Below are positions 1 to 7,563 of a DNA stretch of 14,797 bases, piece by piece. Positions within the stretch are counted from its first letter, which is position 1. Each line of letters begins with the position of its first letter. A model generated the notes under the pieces. It ran no database searches, was not told the origin of the DNA, and worked only from the letters and a program-made list of their open reading frames with translations. Origin of the DNA: Gammaproteobacteria bacterium (GTDB lineage: Bacteria; Pseudomonadota; Gammaproteobacteria; Arenicellales; JAANXG01); NCBI GenBank assembly GCA_018263405.1, contig JAANXG010000074.1, forward strand, positions 1 through 14,797. The letters are read 5' to 3'. Made by a program: the position numbers and the translations under genes.

Positions 1-160
1 GCGTGATCAGCGGTTCCGCAACGCGCCTGAGTTCCTTGGCCTTGGCCAGGGTCGTACGGATTTGTTCGTGCTCGAACAAGGAAGCCGTCATGTTCCGAAA
101 CATAGCTTGCCGGTGCGAAGATGACCGGTTGAGCGTTCTGCCCGATTTCTGGTGTCGCAT
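1..160 (-). CDS. rplQ: 50S ribosomal protein L17 (bL17), N-terminal part, truncated by window edge
   Basis: L17 is a large-subunit protein near the peptide exit tunnel region. Only the first 53 codons are visible; the reading frame is still open at the window start, so this is an edge cut and not a broken gene. The visible residues begin MRHQKSGRTLNRSSSHRQA and continue through a MFRNM motif and an AKELRRVAEPLIT segment, which is the typical conserved N-terminal half of bacterial L17. The ATG lies 8 bases after the rpoA stop, the standard position as last gene of the alpha block. A Shine-Dalgarno site is weak (AGG about 12 bases upstream), which suggests coupling to rpoA translation. Identity is seen directly; the C-terminal half cannot be assessed. 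Confidence 0.97.
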   Translation of the reverse strand, partial: MRHQKSGRTLNRSSSHRQAMFRNMTASLFEHEQIRTTLAKAKELRRVAEPLIT

Positions 161-168
161 GGTTTAAT

Positions 169-1170
169 TCAGCCTGTCATATCCAGGTTGTCTTTCCTCA
201 ACGAGGCCGGGGGCCAGTTTTCGAGTTTCATACCCAAAGAAAGGCCGCGGGTCGCCAACACATCTTTGATTTCGGTCAGCGACTTTTTACCGAGGTTGGG
301 AGTTTTGAGCAATTCAACTTCGGTGCGCTGTATGAGGTCGCCGATGTGGTAAATATTTTCCGCCTTCAGGCAGTTCGCAGACCGGACCGTCAATTCGAGA
401 TCATCAACCGATCGCAACAATAAGGGATCGACATCAGGTTCCTTCGTTGCAATCGATTCCTCGGCCGTTTCTTCGAGATTTACGAACACGGCAATCTGTT
501 CATGAAGTATTGTAGCCGCCCTTCTTACCGCTTCTTCCGGGTCGATAGCGCCGTTGGTCTCGATATTGAGTATCAGTTTATCCAGGTCCGTGCGCTGTTC
601 CACACGTGCATTTTCCACAGAATAGGAAACGCGCCGAATTGGACTGTAAGATGCATCAAGCTGCATCACACCAATACTTTTGCTATCGTCGGCACTACTG
701 CGGGCATCGACGGTTTCATATCCGCGGCCACGGCTTACCGTCAATTCCATATCCAGCGTACCTTCCTTGGATACACGTGCAATGACCGCGTCGGGATTTA
801 CGATTTCTACATCGTGCTCGAGTTGAATATCCTCCGCGGTGACAGTGACCGGTCCCTTCTTGTTCAATTTCAATACGGCGTTGTCCCGGGCGTGCATCTT
901 GAAAGAAATGCCCTTTAAATTAAGCAGGATGTCGATGACGTCTTCCTGAACGCCATCCACCGCCGCGTATTCATGCAATACCCCGTCTATTTTCACCTCG
1001 GTGACCGCGCAACCCGGCATCGACGAAAGCAGAATCCGGCGTAGCGCGTTACCCAGGGTGTAGCCAAACCCCCGCTCCAGGGGTTCGATCACAATCTTGG
1101 CGTGCTGGTCATCCGTACTCTGAACGTCAACCAGACGAGGTTTTAGAAATTCAGCCGTTGAGTCTTTCAT
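169..1170 (-). CDS. rpoA: DNA-directed RNA polymerase alpha subunit
   Basis: This 333-residue protein (E. coli RpoA has 329) dimerises to start assembly of RNA polymerase and contacts promoter UP elements and activators. The N-terminal domain (about residues 1-235) carries the conserved dimerisation signature FGYTLGNALRRILLSSMPG. After an acidic linker, the C-terminal domain (about 245-325) contains VRSANCLKAE and TPNLGKKSLTEIK. The DNA-contacting residues known from E. coli (R265, N268, C269, G296, K298, S299) are present here as R263, N266, C267, G294, K296 and S297. The tail after WPPASL is a few residues longer than in E. coli (RKDNLDMTG). The start has a good AGGTGAGG site just upstream. 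It sits 23 bases after rpsD and 8 before rplQ, the normal alpha-operon place. Confidence 0.99.
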   Translation of the reverse strand: MKDSTAEFLKPRLVDVQSTDDQHAKIVIEPLERGFGYTLGNALRRILLSSMPGCAVTEVKIDGVLHEYAAVDGVQEDVIDILLNLKGISFKMHARDNAVLKLNKKGPVTVTAEDIQLEHDVEIVNPDAVIARVSKEGTLDMELTVSRGRGYETVDARSSADDSKSIGVMQLDASYSPIRRVSYSVENARVEQRTDLDKLILNIETNGAIDPEEAVRRAATILHEQIAVFVNLEETAEESIATKEPDVDPLLLRSVDDLELTVRSANCLKAENIYHIGDLIQRTEVELLKTPNLGKKSLTEIKDVLATRGLSLGMKLENWPPASLRKDNLDMTG

Positions 1171-1193
1171 AGCCTCACCTAAAAAATTCGAAA

Positions 1194-1817
1194 TTACTTT
1201 GAATACAGTGCCACGACCAGTGATTCATCGATCTCCGCGGGCAGATCGGATCGATCCGGAACGTTCTTGAACACTCCTTTCTTGGCCTTGAGATCCACTT
1301 CCACCCACTCCGGGGTACCGATTTGTTCGGTGATATCCAGTGCAGCCTGTATGCGCAACTGTTTTTTCGCTTTTTCTCGAATGGCGATCTCTTCCCCTGG
1401 CACGACCTTGTAGGACGGGATACTCACCGTTTCGCCACTGACACTGATAGCTTTGTGGGCCACTAGCTGGCGCGCTTCCGCACGAGTAACCGCAAATCCC
1501 ATCCGATAAACGACGTTGTCCAACCGACTTTCCAGTAACTTCAGCAGGTTTTCGCCGGTTGACCCCTTCTTCCGCGCCGCTTTCTTGTAATAGTTCCGGA
1601 ACTGCTTTTCCATCATGCCGTACATGCGGCGTAACTTCTGCTTCTCCCGTAACTGGGTTCCGTATACGGTAACCCGCGGTCTACGTCCGGTTTGTGCATG
1701 TCCCGGCTTCCGTTCGAGCCGGCATTTGGAATCCAGCGAACGCACCGGACTCTTAAGGAATAAATCCGTGCCTTCGCGGCGCGCAAGTTTACAAGTTGGT
1801 CCGAGATATCTGGCCAT
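1194..1817 (-). CDS. rpsD: 30S ribosomal protein S4 (uS4)
   Basis: S4 (207 aa; E. coli 206) binds the 5' domain of 16S rRNA, starts small-subunit assembly and, in E. coli, represses translation of the alpha operon. The start MARYLGPTCKLARREGTDLFLKS was chosen because homology begins there; the frame stays open upstream into rpsK but that extension has no S4 similarity. The central S4 RNA-binding domain is visible as RLDNVVYRMGFAVTRAEARQ followed by LVAHKAISVSG. The N-terminus carries isolated cysteines (C9 and C32) and no CxxC zinc motif, so this is the zinc-free form. The C-terminus ends in VALYSK, close to the VELYSK of E. coli. An AAGAG site lies about 8 bases upstream of the ATG. Confidence 0.99.
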   Translation of the reverse strand: MARYLGPTCKLARREGTDLFLKSPVRSLDSKCRLERKPGHAQTGRRPRVTVYGTQLREKQKLRRMYGMMEKQFRNYYKKAARKKGSTGENLLKLLESRLDNVVYRMGFAVTRAEARQLVAHKAISVSGETVSIPSYKVVPGEEIAIREKAKKQLRIQAALDITEQIGTPEWVEVDLKAKKGVFKNVPDRSDLPAEIDESLVVALYSK

Positions 1818-1833
1818 GAATAAAAACTCTTTA

Positions 1834-2229
1834 TTAGACCCGACGCCGCTTGGGAGGTCGGCAACCATTGTGGGGGATTGGCGTAACGTCAGTAATATTG
1901 CTGATTTCGAATCCCACGGCATTCAGTGCGCGCACCGCGGATTCCCGTCCCGGGCCCGGGCCGTTGACCCGAACCTCCAGATTTTTCATGCCTTGATCCT
2001 GGGCTGCACGTCCGACTTTATCCGCGGCCACTTGCGCCGCGAACGGTGTGCTTTTCCGCGAGCCCCGGAACCCCGATCCACCCGCTGTAGCCCAACATAC
2101 GGTATTTCCGTGGCGATCCGTGATGGTGATGATTGTGTTATTGAAAGACGCATGGATATGGGCGATGCCTTCCGCCACCGTCTTCTTTATCTTTTTCTTC
2201 GGCTTTGCCGTCGATTTGGTTTTAGCCAT
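1834..2229 (-). CDS. rpsK: 30S ribosomal protein S11 (uS11)
   Basis: S11 (131 aa; E. coli 129) sits in the platform of the 30S subunit and helps shape the mRNA exit channel and Shine-Dalgarno cleft. Conserved stretches include AHIHASFNNTIITITDRHGN near residue 25-45, AAQVAADK, RVNGPGPGRESAVRAL and the C-terminal DVTPIPHNGCRPPKRRRV. The Asn-Gly pair in PHNGCRPP is the position that forms isoaspartate in the E. coli protein. The lysine-rich N-terminus is slightly longer than in E. coli. The ATG lies 9 bases after the rpsM stop and the stop is 16 bases before rpsD, consistent with one alpha-operon transcript. Confidence 0.99.
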   Translation of the reverse strand: MAKTKSTAKPKKKIKKTVAEGIAHIHASFNNTIITITDRHGNTVCWATAGGSGFRGSRKSTPFAAQVAADKVGRAAQDQGMKNLEVRVNGPGPGRESAVRALNAVGFEISNITDVTPIPHNGCRPPKRRRV

Positions 2230-2238
2230 ACGTATCGA

Positions 2239-2595
2239 TTACCTTCTAATCGGTTTGCGCGGACCCTTGCGGGTACGGGCGTTAGTACTGGTGCGCTGGC
2301 CGCGCAGCGGCAAACCGCGACGATGGCGAATACCTCGATAGCAGCCCAGATCCTTGAGCCGCTTGATATTCATGGAAACCTCACGTCGCAAATCGCCTTC
2401 CACACTGAATCGTCCAACTTCGGTGCGCAGCTTGTCCGCATCGCTTTCGGTGAGGTCTTTGACCTTCGTAGTGCGATTGACACCCGCAGCAACGCAGATG
2501 CTCCGCGCCCTTGTTCGGCCCACACCATAAATCGAAGTCAATGCAACCTCGACATGCTTGTTGACCGGTAAATTGATTCCTACTATTCGCGCCAC
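2239..2595 (-). CDS. rpsM: 30S ribosomal protein S13 (uS13), GTG start
   Basis: S13 (118 aa, same length as E. coli) lies in the head of the small subunit, contacts the P-site tRNA and forms intersubunit bridges. The sequence opens MARIVGINLPVNKHVEVALT, continues with the helix-hairpin-helix-like IYGVGRTRA, and ends with the conserved YRGIRHRRGLPLRGQRT and a basic tail NARTRKGPRKPIRR. Translation begins at GTG, not ATG: a strong GGAGG lies five bases upstream and homology begins exactly there. In E. coli this is the first gene of the alpha operon and its leader is the S4 repression target. Here a 77-base gap separates it from rpmJ, which leaves room for a leader or promoter. Confidence 0.98.
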   Translation of the reverse strand: MARIVGINLPVNKHVEVALTSIYGVGRTRARSICVAAGVNRTTKVKDLTESDADKLRTEVGRFSVEGDLRREVSMNIKRLKDLGCYRGIRHRRGLPLRGQRTSTNARTRKGPRKPIRR

Positions 2596-2672
2596 TTAAG
2601 CCTCCGCAACCCCTATATTCAAGTACCTTGCAAACCAAACCCTCATCAAAGCGACCAAAGGACGCACGTGCT

Positions 2673-2786
2673 TCAGCCCTGCCTCTGTTTATGGCGAGGG
2701 TCCGAACAAATCACGCGTACCAGACCGTTTCGTCGGATAATTTTGCAGTTACGACAAATTTTTCTAACAGATGCTCTTACTTTCAT
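2673..2786 (-). CDS. rpmJ: 50S ribosomal protein L36 (bL36), zinc-ribbon form
   Basis: L36 is the smallest large-subunit protein and binds 23S rRNA. The gene encodes only 37 residues, starting MKVRASVRKICRNCKIIRRN. A complete zinc-ribbon is visible: C11-x2-C14-x12-C27-x4-H32, the zinc-binding (C+) type. The frame remains open upstream into secY, but homology and length fix the start at this ATG. It lies 35 bases downstream of secY and 77 upstream of rpsM. The order secY-rpmJ-rpsM without infA is the gammaproteobacterial arrangement. The gene is easily missed by automatic callers because of its size. Confidence 0.97.
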   Translation of the reverse strand: MKVRASVRKICRNCKIIRRNGLVRVICSDPRHKQRQG

Positions 2787-2821
2787 AATCCGATTCCCGT
2801 GCCCTAAACGAGGGCAACCAT

Positions 2822-4180
2822 TTAACGTGGGAAACCACCGGTCAACCCACCCGTCAGATTGCTCTTTTTCATCAAGCTCTCGTACTGGCGAGACATCAAG
2901 TGAGACTGGACCTGATTCATCAGATCCATCATCACGACGACAATAATCAAAAGCGATGTGCCGCCGAAATAAAAAGGAACGTTCCATTGCACGATCATGA
3001 ATTCCGGGATCAGGCACACCACCGTAAGATAAATCGCGCCGGCCATGGTCAGCCTGGATACGACGCCGTCTATATAACGCGCGCTTTGTTCCCCGGGACG
3101 AATCCCTGGAATAAATGCGCCGGACTTCTTCAGGTTATCCGCAATTTCCTTAGGGTTGAAGACCAGGGCCGTGTAGAAAAAACAGAAAAACACGATCATG
3201 CCGGCATACGTCAGCGCGTAAATCGGCTGACCCGGCGACAGTGTCGTGGACAAGTCTCCCAACCATCCCATGCCCTCGGCTCGTCCGAAAAAGCTGCCGA
3301 GGCTCGCTGGAAAAAGAATAATGCTGGACGCGAAAATCGGCGGAATCACACCGGCCATATTCATCTTCAACGGCAGATGACTGCTGGTTCCCGCGAACAT
3401 CCTGCGGCCCTGTTGCCTTTTGGCATAATTGACCGTGATTCGCCTCTGGCCTCGTTCAACGAATACCACAAAGCCCGTGATGACAACCACCCCGATAAAA
3501 AGACCCAAAACGAACAGCGGCGAAAAAGAGCCAGTGCGGGCCAACTCCAGGGTTCCGCCGATGGCCGAAGGCAGCCCGGAGACGATACTGGCGAAAATCA
3601 ACAACGATATACCGTTGCCAATACCGCGCTCGGATATTTGCTCACCTAGCCACACCAGGAACATCGTGCCGGTGACCAGCGTAACAACCGTTGTCACGTT
3701 AAACGCTATGCCGGGTGTCAATACTACCGGTGCGCCGCCGGGCGCTACCTGTCCCTGCACGGCGATCGAGATGCCAAAGGATTGAAACGTCGCCAACAGG
3801 ACCGTGCCATAGCGGGTATACTGAGTAATCTTGCGGCGGCCTTGTTCGCCTTCTTTCTTCAATTGTTCCAGTGTCGGTATCACCGAGCTCATCATTTGCA
3901 TGATGATGGATGCCGATATATAAGGCATAACGCCCAACGCCATCAGCGACAACCGCTCCAGGGCCCCACCGGAAAACATATTGAAAACGTCGACAATAGA
4001 CCCGCGCGTTTGCTGAAACAACGCCGCGACAGCGTTGGGATCCACACCCGGAATCGGTATATACGCGCCGATCCGGAAAATGATCAAAGCCCCGAGGACA
4101 AAGAAAATCCGCTGCCGCAGTTCGGTCAGCTTACCGCCTCCCAGCGACGGCCCTTGCGATGACGAACCGAGCTGCGCCAT
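2822..4180 (-). CDS. secY: Preprotein translocase channel subunit SecY
   Basis: SecY (452 aa; E. coli 443) forms the inner-membrane protein-conducting channel with SecE and SecG. Ten hydrophobic segments can be traced at about residues 24-43, 78-97, 123-142, 157-178, 190-209, 220-241, 272-293, 319-340, 375-394 and 402-423. Between the first two is the plug region (about 60-75, GSIVDVFNMFSGGALERLS). Family signatures include MPYISASIIMQ, GEQISERGIGNGIS (179-192), ERGQRRITVNYAKRQQGRR (242-260) and KKSGAFIPGIRPGE (351-364); the basic cytosolic loops that dock on the ribosome and SecA are intact. The C-terminus carries a short extra Gly-rich tail (LTGGLTGGF). Its start overlaps the rplO stop by one base, indicating coupling. 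Confidence 0.99.
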   Translation of the reverse strand: MAQLGSSSQGPSLGGGKLTELRQRIFFVLGALIIFRIGAYIPIPGVDPNAVAALFQQTRGSIVDVFNMFSGGALERLSLMALGVMPYISASIIMQMMSSVIPTLEQLKKEGEQGRRKITQYTRYGTVLLATFQSFGISIAVQGQVAPGGAPVVLTPGIAFNVTTVVTLVTGTMFLVWLGEQISERGIGNGISLLIFASIVSGLPSAIGGTLELARTGSFSPLFVLGLFIGVVVITGFVVFVERGQRRITVNYAKRQQGRRMFAGTSSHLPLKMNMAGVIPPIFASSIILFPASLGSFFGRAEGMGWLGDLSTTLSPGQPIYALTYAGMIVFFCFFYTALVFNPKEIADNLKKSGAFIPGIRPGEQSARYIDGVVSRLTMAGAIYLTVVCLIPEFMIVQWNVPFYFGGTSLLIIVVVMMDLMNQVQSHLMSRQYESLMKKSNLTGGLTGGFPR

Positions 4181-4614
4181 CAGAGTTCGACCTTGCCTCC
4201 TGCTTTTTCGATGGCTTCGCGCGCACCACGTGTTACATCCAGACCCCGCACGGTGACGACGCAGCTGATTTCGCCCGACGCGATCAGTTTGGCGGATGTA
4301 ATACCGCTGTGCAATAACCCCGATTCGCGCAGAGCCACCAGATCCACGACCTCGACTTTCATCGAGTTTAAATCGCTAAGGCGCACTTCACCCACAACCA
4401 GTTTTCGCCGTGACCGAAAACCGCGTTTGGGGAGCCGCCGCTGGAGAGGCATCTGCCCGCCTTCGAAACCTACTTTATGGTAACCACCCGCTCGGGATTT
4501 CTGGCCCTTATGCCCGCGTCCGGCCGTCTTGCCCAGGCCCGAGCCAATGCCGCGTCCAATGCGTTTTCTCGCCGACCTGGCCCCTTGTGCCGGCTTTATA
4601 GCATTCAGTCGCAT
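4180..4614 (-). CDS. rplO: 50S ribosomal protein L15 (uL15)
   Basis: L15 (144 aa, as in E. coli) is a late-assembly large-subunit protein with an extended N-terminal arm that threads into 23S rRNA. The arm is recognisable as RKRIGRGIGSGLGKTAGRGH followed by KGQKSRAGG (about residues 17-45), and the globular C-terminal part ends in ARGAREAIEKAGGKVEL-like sequence. The ATG shares a base with the rpmD stop (TGATG) and the stop shares a base with the secY start, so the three genes are probably translationally coupled. Nothing in the sequence departs from the family. Confidence 0.98.
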   Translation of the reverse strand: MRLNAIKPAQGARSARKRIGRGIGSGLGKTAGRGHKGQKSRAGGYHKVGFEGGQMPLQRRLPKRGFRSRRKLVVGEVRLSDLNSMKVEVVDLVALRESGLLHSGITSAKLIASGEISCVVTVRGLDVTRGAREAIEKAGGKVEL

Positions 4615-4796
4615 CAGCCGTTCTCCAGTTTAAGCAGATAGGACACCTTGTTGATCATGCCCCGGGTTTCCGGCGTGTCCGGCACCTCCACGGTTTGGTG
4701 CATACGCCGCAAACCCAGCCCGCGAACGCAGTCCTGGTGCTTCTTGAGACGTCCATGAATGCTTCGTACTAATTGAATCTTCAGTTTTTTCGCCAT
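4614..4796 (-). CDS. rpmD: 50S ribosomal protein L30 (uL30)
   Basis: L30 is a short large-subunit protein; 60 residues here against 59 in E. coli. The sequence MAKKLKIQLVRSIHGRLKKH, the central LGLRRMHQTVEVPDTPETRGMINKV and the C-terminal LLKLEN are typical of the bacterial short form. It lies 11 bases after the rpsE stop, and its own stop overlaps the rplO start, the standard spc-block arrangement. Confidence 0.98.
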   Translation of the reverse strand: MAKKLKIQLVRSIHGRLKKHQDCVRGLGLRRMHQTVEVPDTPETRGMINKVSYLLKLENG

Positions 4797-4807
4797 GAAA
4801 ACCAGCC

Positions 4808-5320
4808 CTATTCCGTAATCTCTTCGACTGTCTTACCGCGTTTCGTGGCGACGTCTTCGGGATCTTCGATACTCGTAAGCGCTTTCATCGTCGCCCGAAC
4901 AACGTTAACGGCGTTGGTGGAGCCGATACACTTTGCTAGTACGTCCTGTATCCCGACGGCATCGAAGACCGCGCGCATAGTGCCCCCGGCAATAATACCG
5001 GTACCATCCGAAGCCGGGTTGATGACGACTTTGGCGCCCGAGTGCCGGGCGACTACCGGATATTGAATCGTAGTGCCTTTCAATCGGATGCGCTTCATAT
5101 CGCGCCGCGCCGCCTCCATGGCTTTTTGCACGGCCAATGGCACTTCCCGCGCCTTGCCACGGCCCATGCCAACACGGCCTTTGCCGTCACCAACGACGGT
5201 AAGGGCCGAAAAACCGAAAATCCGTCCGCCTTTCACCACTTTGGATACTCTGCGTATGTTGATCAGCTGTTCGATCTGGTCTTCGTTTCGTGTTTCGTCG
5301 TTTTTTGCCATTGCTGCCAT
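4808..5320 (-). CDS. rpsE: 30S ribosomal protein S5 (uS5)
   Basis: S5 (170 aa; E. coli 167) lines the mRNA entrance of the small subunit and affects decoding accuracy. The N-terminal double-stranded-RNA-binding fold includes NIRRVSKVVKGGRIFGFSAL and VVGDGKGRVGMGRGKAREVP; the C-terminal domain includes NPASDGTGIIAGGTMRAVFD and STNAVNVVRAT. Two in-frame ATGs lie nine bases apart (MAAMAK). The upstream one was kept because a GTAAG site lies about 6 bases before it, whereas the second (5311) has no visible ribosome-binding site. The gene begins 16 bases after the rplR stop. Confidence 0.97.
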   Translation of the reverse strand: MAAMAKNDETRNEDQIEQLINIRRVSKVVKGGRIFGFSALTVVGDGKGRVGMGRGKAREVPLAVQKAMEAARRDMKRIRLKGTTIQYPVVARHSGAKVVINPASDGTGIIAGGTMRAVFDAVGIQDVLAKCIGSTNAVNVVRATMKALTSIEDPEDVATKRGKTVEEITE

Positions 5321-5336
5321 AATTACTTACCGTACA

Positions 5337-5693
5337 CTAGAACTCCAACCCGTGTTCACGTGCTGCTTCCGCCAAGGCTTTGACGCGGCCGTGATATTTG
5401 AAGCCCGAGCGATCGAATCCAACGCGAGTGATGCCCGCGGCTTTCGCATTTCCGGCGATCGCCTTGCCCACCACCGACGCAGCTTCGATATTGCCGCCAC
5501 TTTTAACGGCGGTGCGAACTTCTGGATCCAGCGTGGACGCGTTGGCCAGCACTCGGCCCGTCTCATCGTTTATGAGCTGCGCATAGATATGCCGCGGTGA
5601 ACGAAACACCGACAAACGCACTATATTCTTGCGCTTGATTTGCTCTCGCGTCTTGCGCGCTCGGCGCAGCCGCGCGATTTTTCGTTGATGCAT
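5337..5693 (-). CDS. rplR: 50S ribosomal protein L18 (uL18)
   Basis: L18 (118 aa; E. coli 117) binds 5S rRNA with L5 and anchors it in the central protuberance. The basic N-terminus MHQRKIARLRRARKTREQIK is followed by the family motifs VFRSPRHIYAQLIND, GNIEAASVVGKAIAGNA and the C-terminal VGFDRSGFKYHGRVKALAEA with the terminal AREHGLEF. It follows rplF by 11 bases and precedes rpsE by 16. All expected features are present. Confidence 0.98.
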   Translation of the reverse strand: MHQRKIARLRRARKTREQIKRKNIVRLSVFRSPRHIYAQLINDETGRVLANASTLDPEVRTAVKSGGNIEAASVVGKAIAGNAKAAGITRVGFDRSGFKYHGRVKALAEAAREHGLEF

Positions 5694-5704
5694 GAATCTA
5701 CCGC

Positions 5705-6238
5705 CTACTTTTTCTTTGCCTGTTTACGAATAATATGCTCGTCAGCGTACTTGATACCTTTACCCTTGTAAGGTTCGGGTGGGCGAAAAGCGCGTATTTC
5801 CGACGCGACCTGGCCGACCTGTTGTTTATCGGCGCCTTTGACTACGATTTGTGTCTGGGTGGGTGTTTCCACGGTAACGCCTTCAGGCACGCAGTACACG
5901 ACGGGATGCGAGAAGCCCAAAGTAAGATTGAGCTTTTGTCCCTGGGCTTGGCCCCGGTAGCCTACGCCGGCGATCTCCAGACGCTTTTCAAATCCGCTGG
6001 CCACGCCGTGCACCATGTTATTCACCAGGGCACGCGTCGTTCCGGCCAGCGCAACCGCCTCTTTGGAATCCTGGCGTGAATATACCCTGACCTTCCCGTC
6101 TTCCTGTTCCATCCGGATCAGTTTATGGGCCGCGAATTGCAGATTACCGTTCGGGCCTTTCACCGAGATGTTTTGTCCCTCCAGGTTGAGTTCGACCCCG
6201 GACGGAATGGAAACCGGTGCACTGGCTATTCTGGACAT
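5705..6238 (-). CDS. rplF: 50S ribosomal protein L6 (uL6)
   Basis: L6 (177 aa, as in E. coli) binds near the sarcin-ricin loop and contributes to the factor-binding site. It has the family's two repeated domains: the first opens SRIASAPVSIPSGVELNLEG and contains NMVHGVASGFEKRLEIAGVGYR; the second contains LTLGFSHPVVY and ends in RPPEPYKGKGIKYADEHIIR (from about residue 152) with a lysine-rich tail. The ATG lies 38 bases after the rpsH stop. The Shine-Dalgarno site is weak: AAGG lies 16 bases upstream, further than usual. Confidence 0.98.
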   Translation of the reverse strand: MSRIASAPVSIPSGVELNLEGQNISVKGPNGNLQFAAHKLIRMEQEDGKVRVYSRQDSKEAVALAGTTRALVNNMVHGVASGFEKRLEIAGVGYRGQAQGQKLNLTLGFSHPVVYCVPEGVTVETPTQTQIVVKGADKQQVGQVASEIRAFRPPEPYKGKGIKYADEHIIRKQAKKK

Positions 6239-6276
6239 GACTTTTTGACTACGCCTTAAAGTTCAGTTTCTCAGGA

Positions 6277-6669
6277 TCAATTTACGGTGCACACCACTTC
6301 GCCGCCGATCTCGGCCTTTCGGGCCGCCCGATCGGTCATCACCCCCCTGGATGTCGATATGACGGCGATACCTAAACCGCCGTTCACGGTTGGCAGGTCA
6401 TCCGCGCCTCTATACACCCGAAGGCCAGGCCTGCTGACTCGCCGTATATCTGAAATAACCGGCTCACCATGGCGATACCCGAGCTTGATGTCGATCACCG
6501 GTTTGCCGTTGACCTCGCCCATTGAGTAGCCTTCTATATAACCTTCTTCCTTGAGCACCTCGAGTACGGCTCGTTTCATCTTAGCAAGATCGACATTTAC
6601 AGAAATCTTGGCGGCTGTCTGAGCGTTGCGAATACGAGTCAGCAAGTCAGCGATCGGATCTGTCATCAT
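6277..6669 (-). CDS. rpsH: 30S ribosomal protein S8 (uS8)
   Basis: S8 (130 aa, as in E. coli) binds the central domain of 16S rRNA and, in E. coli, represses the spc operon by binding its mRNA near rplE. The N-terminal TDPIADLLTRIRNAQTA and the C-terminal RVSRPGLRVYRG and STSRGVMTDRAARKAEIGGE (from residue 105) are diagnostic. Two consecutive ATG codons open the frame; the first has a GAGG ten bases upstream and was chosen, giving an MMTDP start. The gene lies 25 bases after rpsN and 38 before rplF. Confidence 0.98.
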   Translation of the reverse strand: MMTDPIADLLTRIRNAQTAAKISVNVDLAKMKRAVLEVLKEEGYIEGYSMGEVNGKPVIDIKLGYRHGEPVISDIRRVSRPGLRVYRGADDLPTVNGGLGIAVISTSRGVMTDRAARKAEIGGEVVCTVN

Positions 6670-6694
6670 AATCGGAATGCCTCTTCTTATAGAA

Positions 6695-7000
6695 TTACCA
6701 GCTCGACTTGACGACGCCGGGCGCCTCGCCGGTCATGAATATGTCACGGAGCTTGTTCCGACACACACCGAATTTGCTGTACACGCCCCGGGGCCTGCCT
6801 GTGAGAATGCAACGATTTCTCCGGCGTACCCGGCTGGAGTTTCGGGGCAGCCTTTGCAGATCGAGCATCGCCTGAAACCGCTCGTCTCCGGAAAGACTCT
6901 CATCCACAACGCGTTCGCGGATCGTCTTCCGGCGTTTGCGGTATTTGGCCTCAAGTCTGGCGCGCTTGCGCTCTCTGGCAATCGTGGATTTTTTCGCCAT
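6695..7000 (-). CDS. rpsN: 30S ribosomal protein S14 (uS14), zinc-free long form
   Basis: S14 (101 aa, exactly the E. coli length) is in the head of the small subunit near the decoding-site side. The start MAKKSTIARERKRARLEAKY was chosen by homology; the frame extends further upstream across the rplE end without S14 similarity. The conserved segment LPRNSSRVRRRNRCILTGRP and the C-terminal EAPGVVKSSW are visible. There are no CxxC pairs, so this is the zinc-independent form found in most gammaproteobacteria. It follows rplE by 13 bases. Confidence 0.98.
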   Translation of the reverse strand: MAKKSTIARERKRARLEAKYRKRRKTIRERVVDESLSGDERFQAMLDLQRLPRNSSRVRRRNRCILTGRPRGVYSKFGVCRNKLRDIFMTGEAPGVVKSSW

Positions 7001-7013
7001 TGGTGTCAGCTCA

Positions 7014-7553
7014 TCAGTTGCGGAGTGGAAATTCAAATGCCCGGAGCAGCGCCAATGCTTCCTCATCGGCGTTCGCCGACGTCGTGATGGTTACATTCAT
7101 GCCCCGGATTGCATCAACCTTGTCGTAGTCGATCTCCGGGAACACAATCTGCTCTTTCAACCCGAACGAGTAATTGCCCCGGCCGTCAAAGGACTTTCGA
7201 CTCAGGCCCCGGAAGTCCCGAATTCGGGGAATCGCGATGTTGATTAGACGGTCGAAAAATTCGTACATGCGCAGCCGACGCAGCGTTACCTTGCATCCGA
7301 TCGCCCAGCCGGCGCGGATCTTGAAGTTGGCGACGGATTTTCGCGCCGTCGTGGTGACCGGCTGCTGACCGCTGATCAGGGCCAATTCCCCCAAGGCGGA
7401 ATCCAGCACCTTTTTGTTGGCGACCGCCTCACCCAGTCCCATATTCAGAGTAATCTTCGTAACCCTCGGAACCTCCATCGGACTTTTATAACCGAACTGT
7501 TCCGTGAGTCGGGGGACCACGATATTTTGATAATGTTCTGTTAACCGTGCCAT
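7014..7553 (-). CDS. rplE: 50S ribosomal protein L5 (uL5)
   Basis: L5 (179 aa, as in E. coli) binds 5S rRNA and contacts the P-site tRNA and S13. Motifs include NIVVPRLTEQFGYKSPMEVP, KITLNMGLGEAV, GQQPVTTTARKSVANFKIR, MYEFFDRLINIAIPRIRDFR and FPEIDYDKVDAIRGMNVTIT. It starts 10 bases after the rplX stop. In E. coli the S8 repressor binds the mRNA around this start; no matching site could be established here by eye, so regulation by S8 is inferred only from the conserved gene order. Confidence 0.98.
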   Translation of the reverse strand: MARLTEHYQNIVVPRLTEQFGYKSPMEVPRVTKITLNMGLGEAVANKKVLDSALGELALISGQQPVTTTARKSVANFKIRAGWAIGCKVTLRRLRMYEFFDRLINIAIPRIRDFRGLSRKSFDGRGNYSFGLKEQIVFPEIDYDKVDAIRGMNVTITTSANADEEALALLRAFEFPLRN

Positions 7554-7563
7554 TACTTAACAA

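Noticed and set aside
1..160. rplQ as a pseudogene
   Set aside because: The frame is intact up to the window edge; truncation is due to the window only.
1615..2571. A long plus-strand open frame of 318 codons opposite rpsD, rpsK and rpsM
   Set aside because: It lies antisense to three well-conserved ribosomal genes, crosses their boundaries, and its translation resembles no protein family; it is a by-product of codon bias on the other strand.
2900..3649. Plus-strand open frame of 249 codons opposite secY
   Set aside because: Fully antisense to a conserved membrane protein and of low-complexity charged composition; treated as a shadow.
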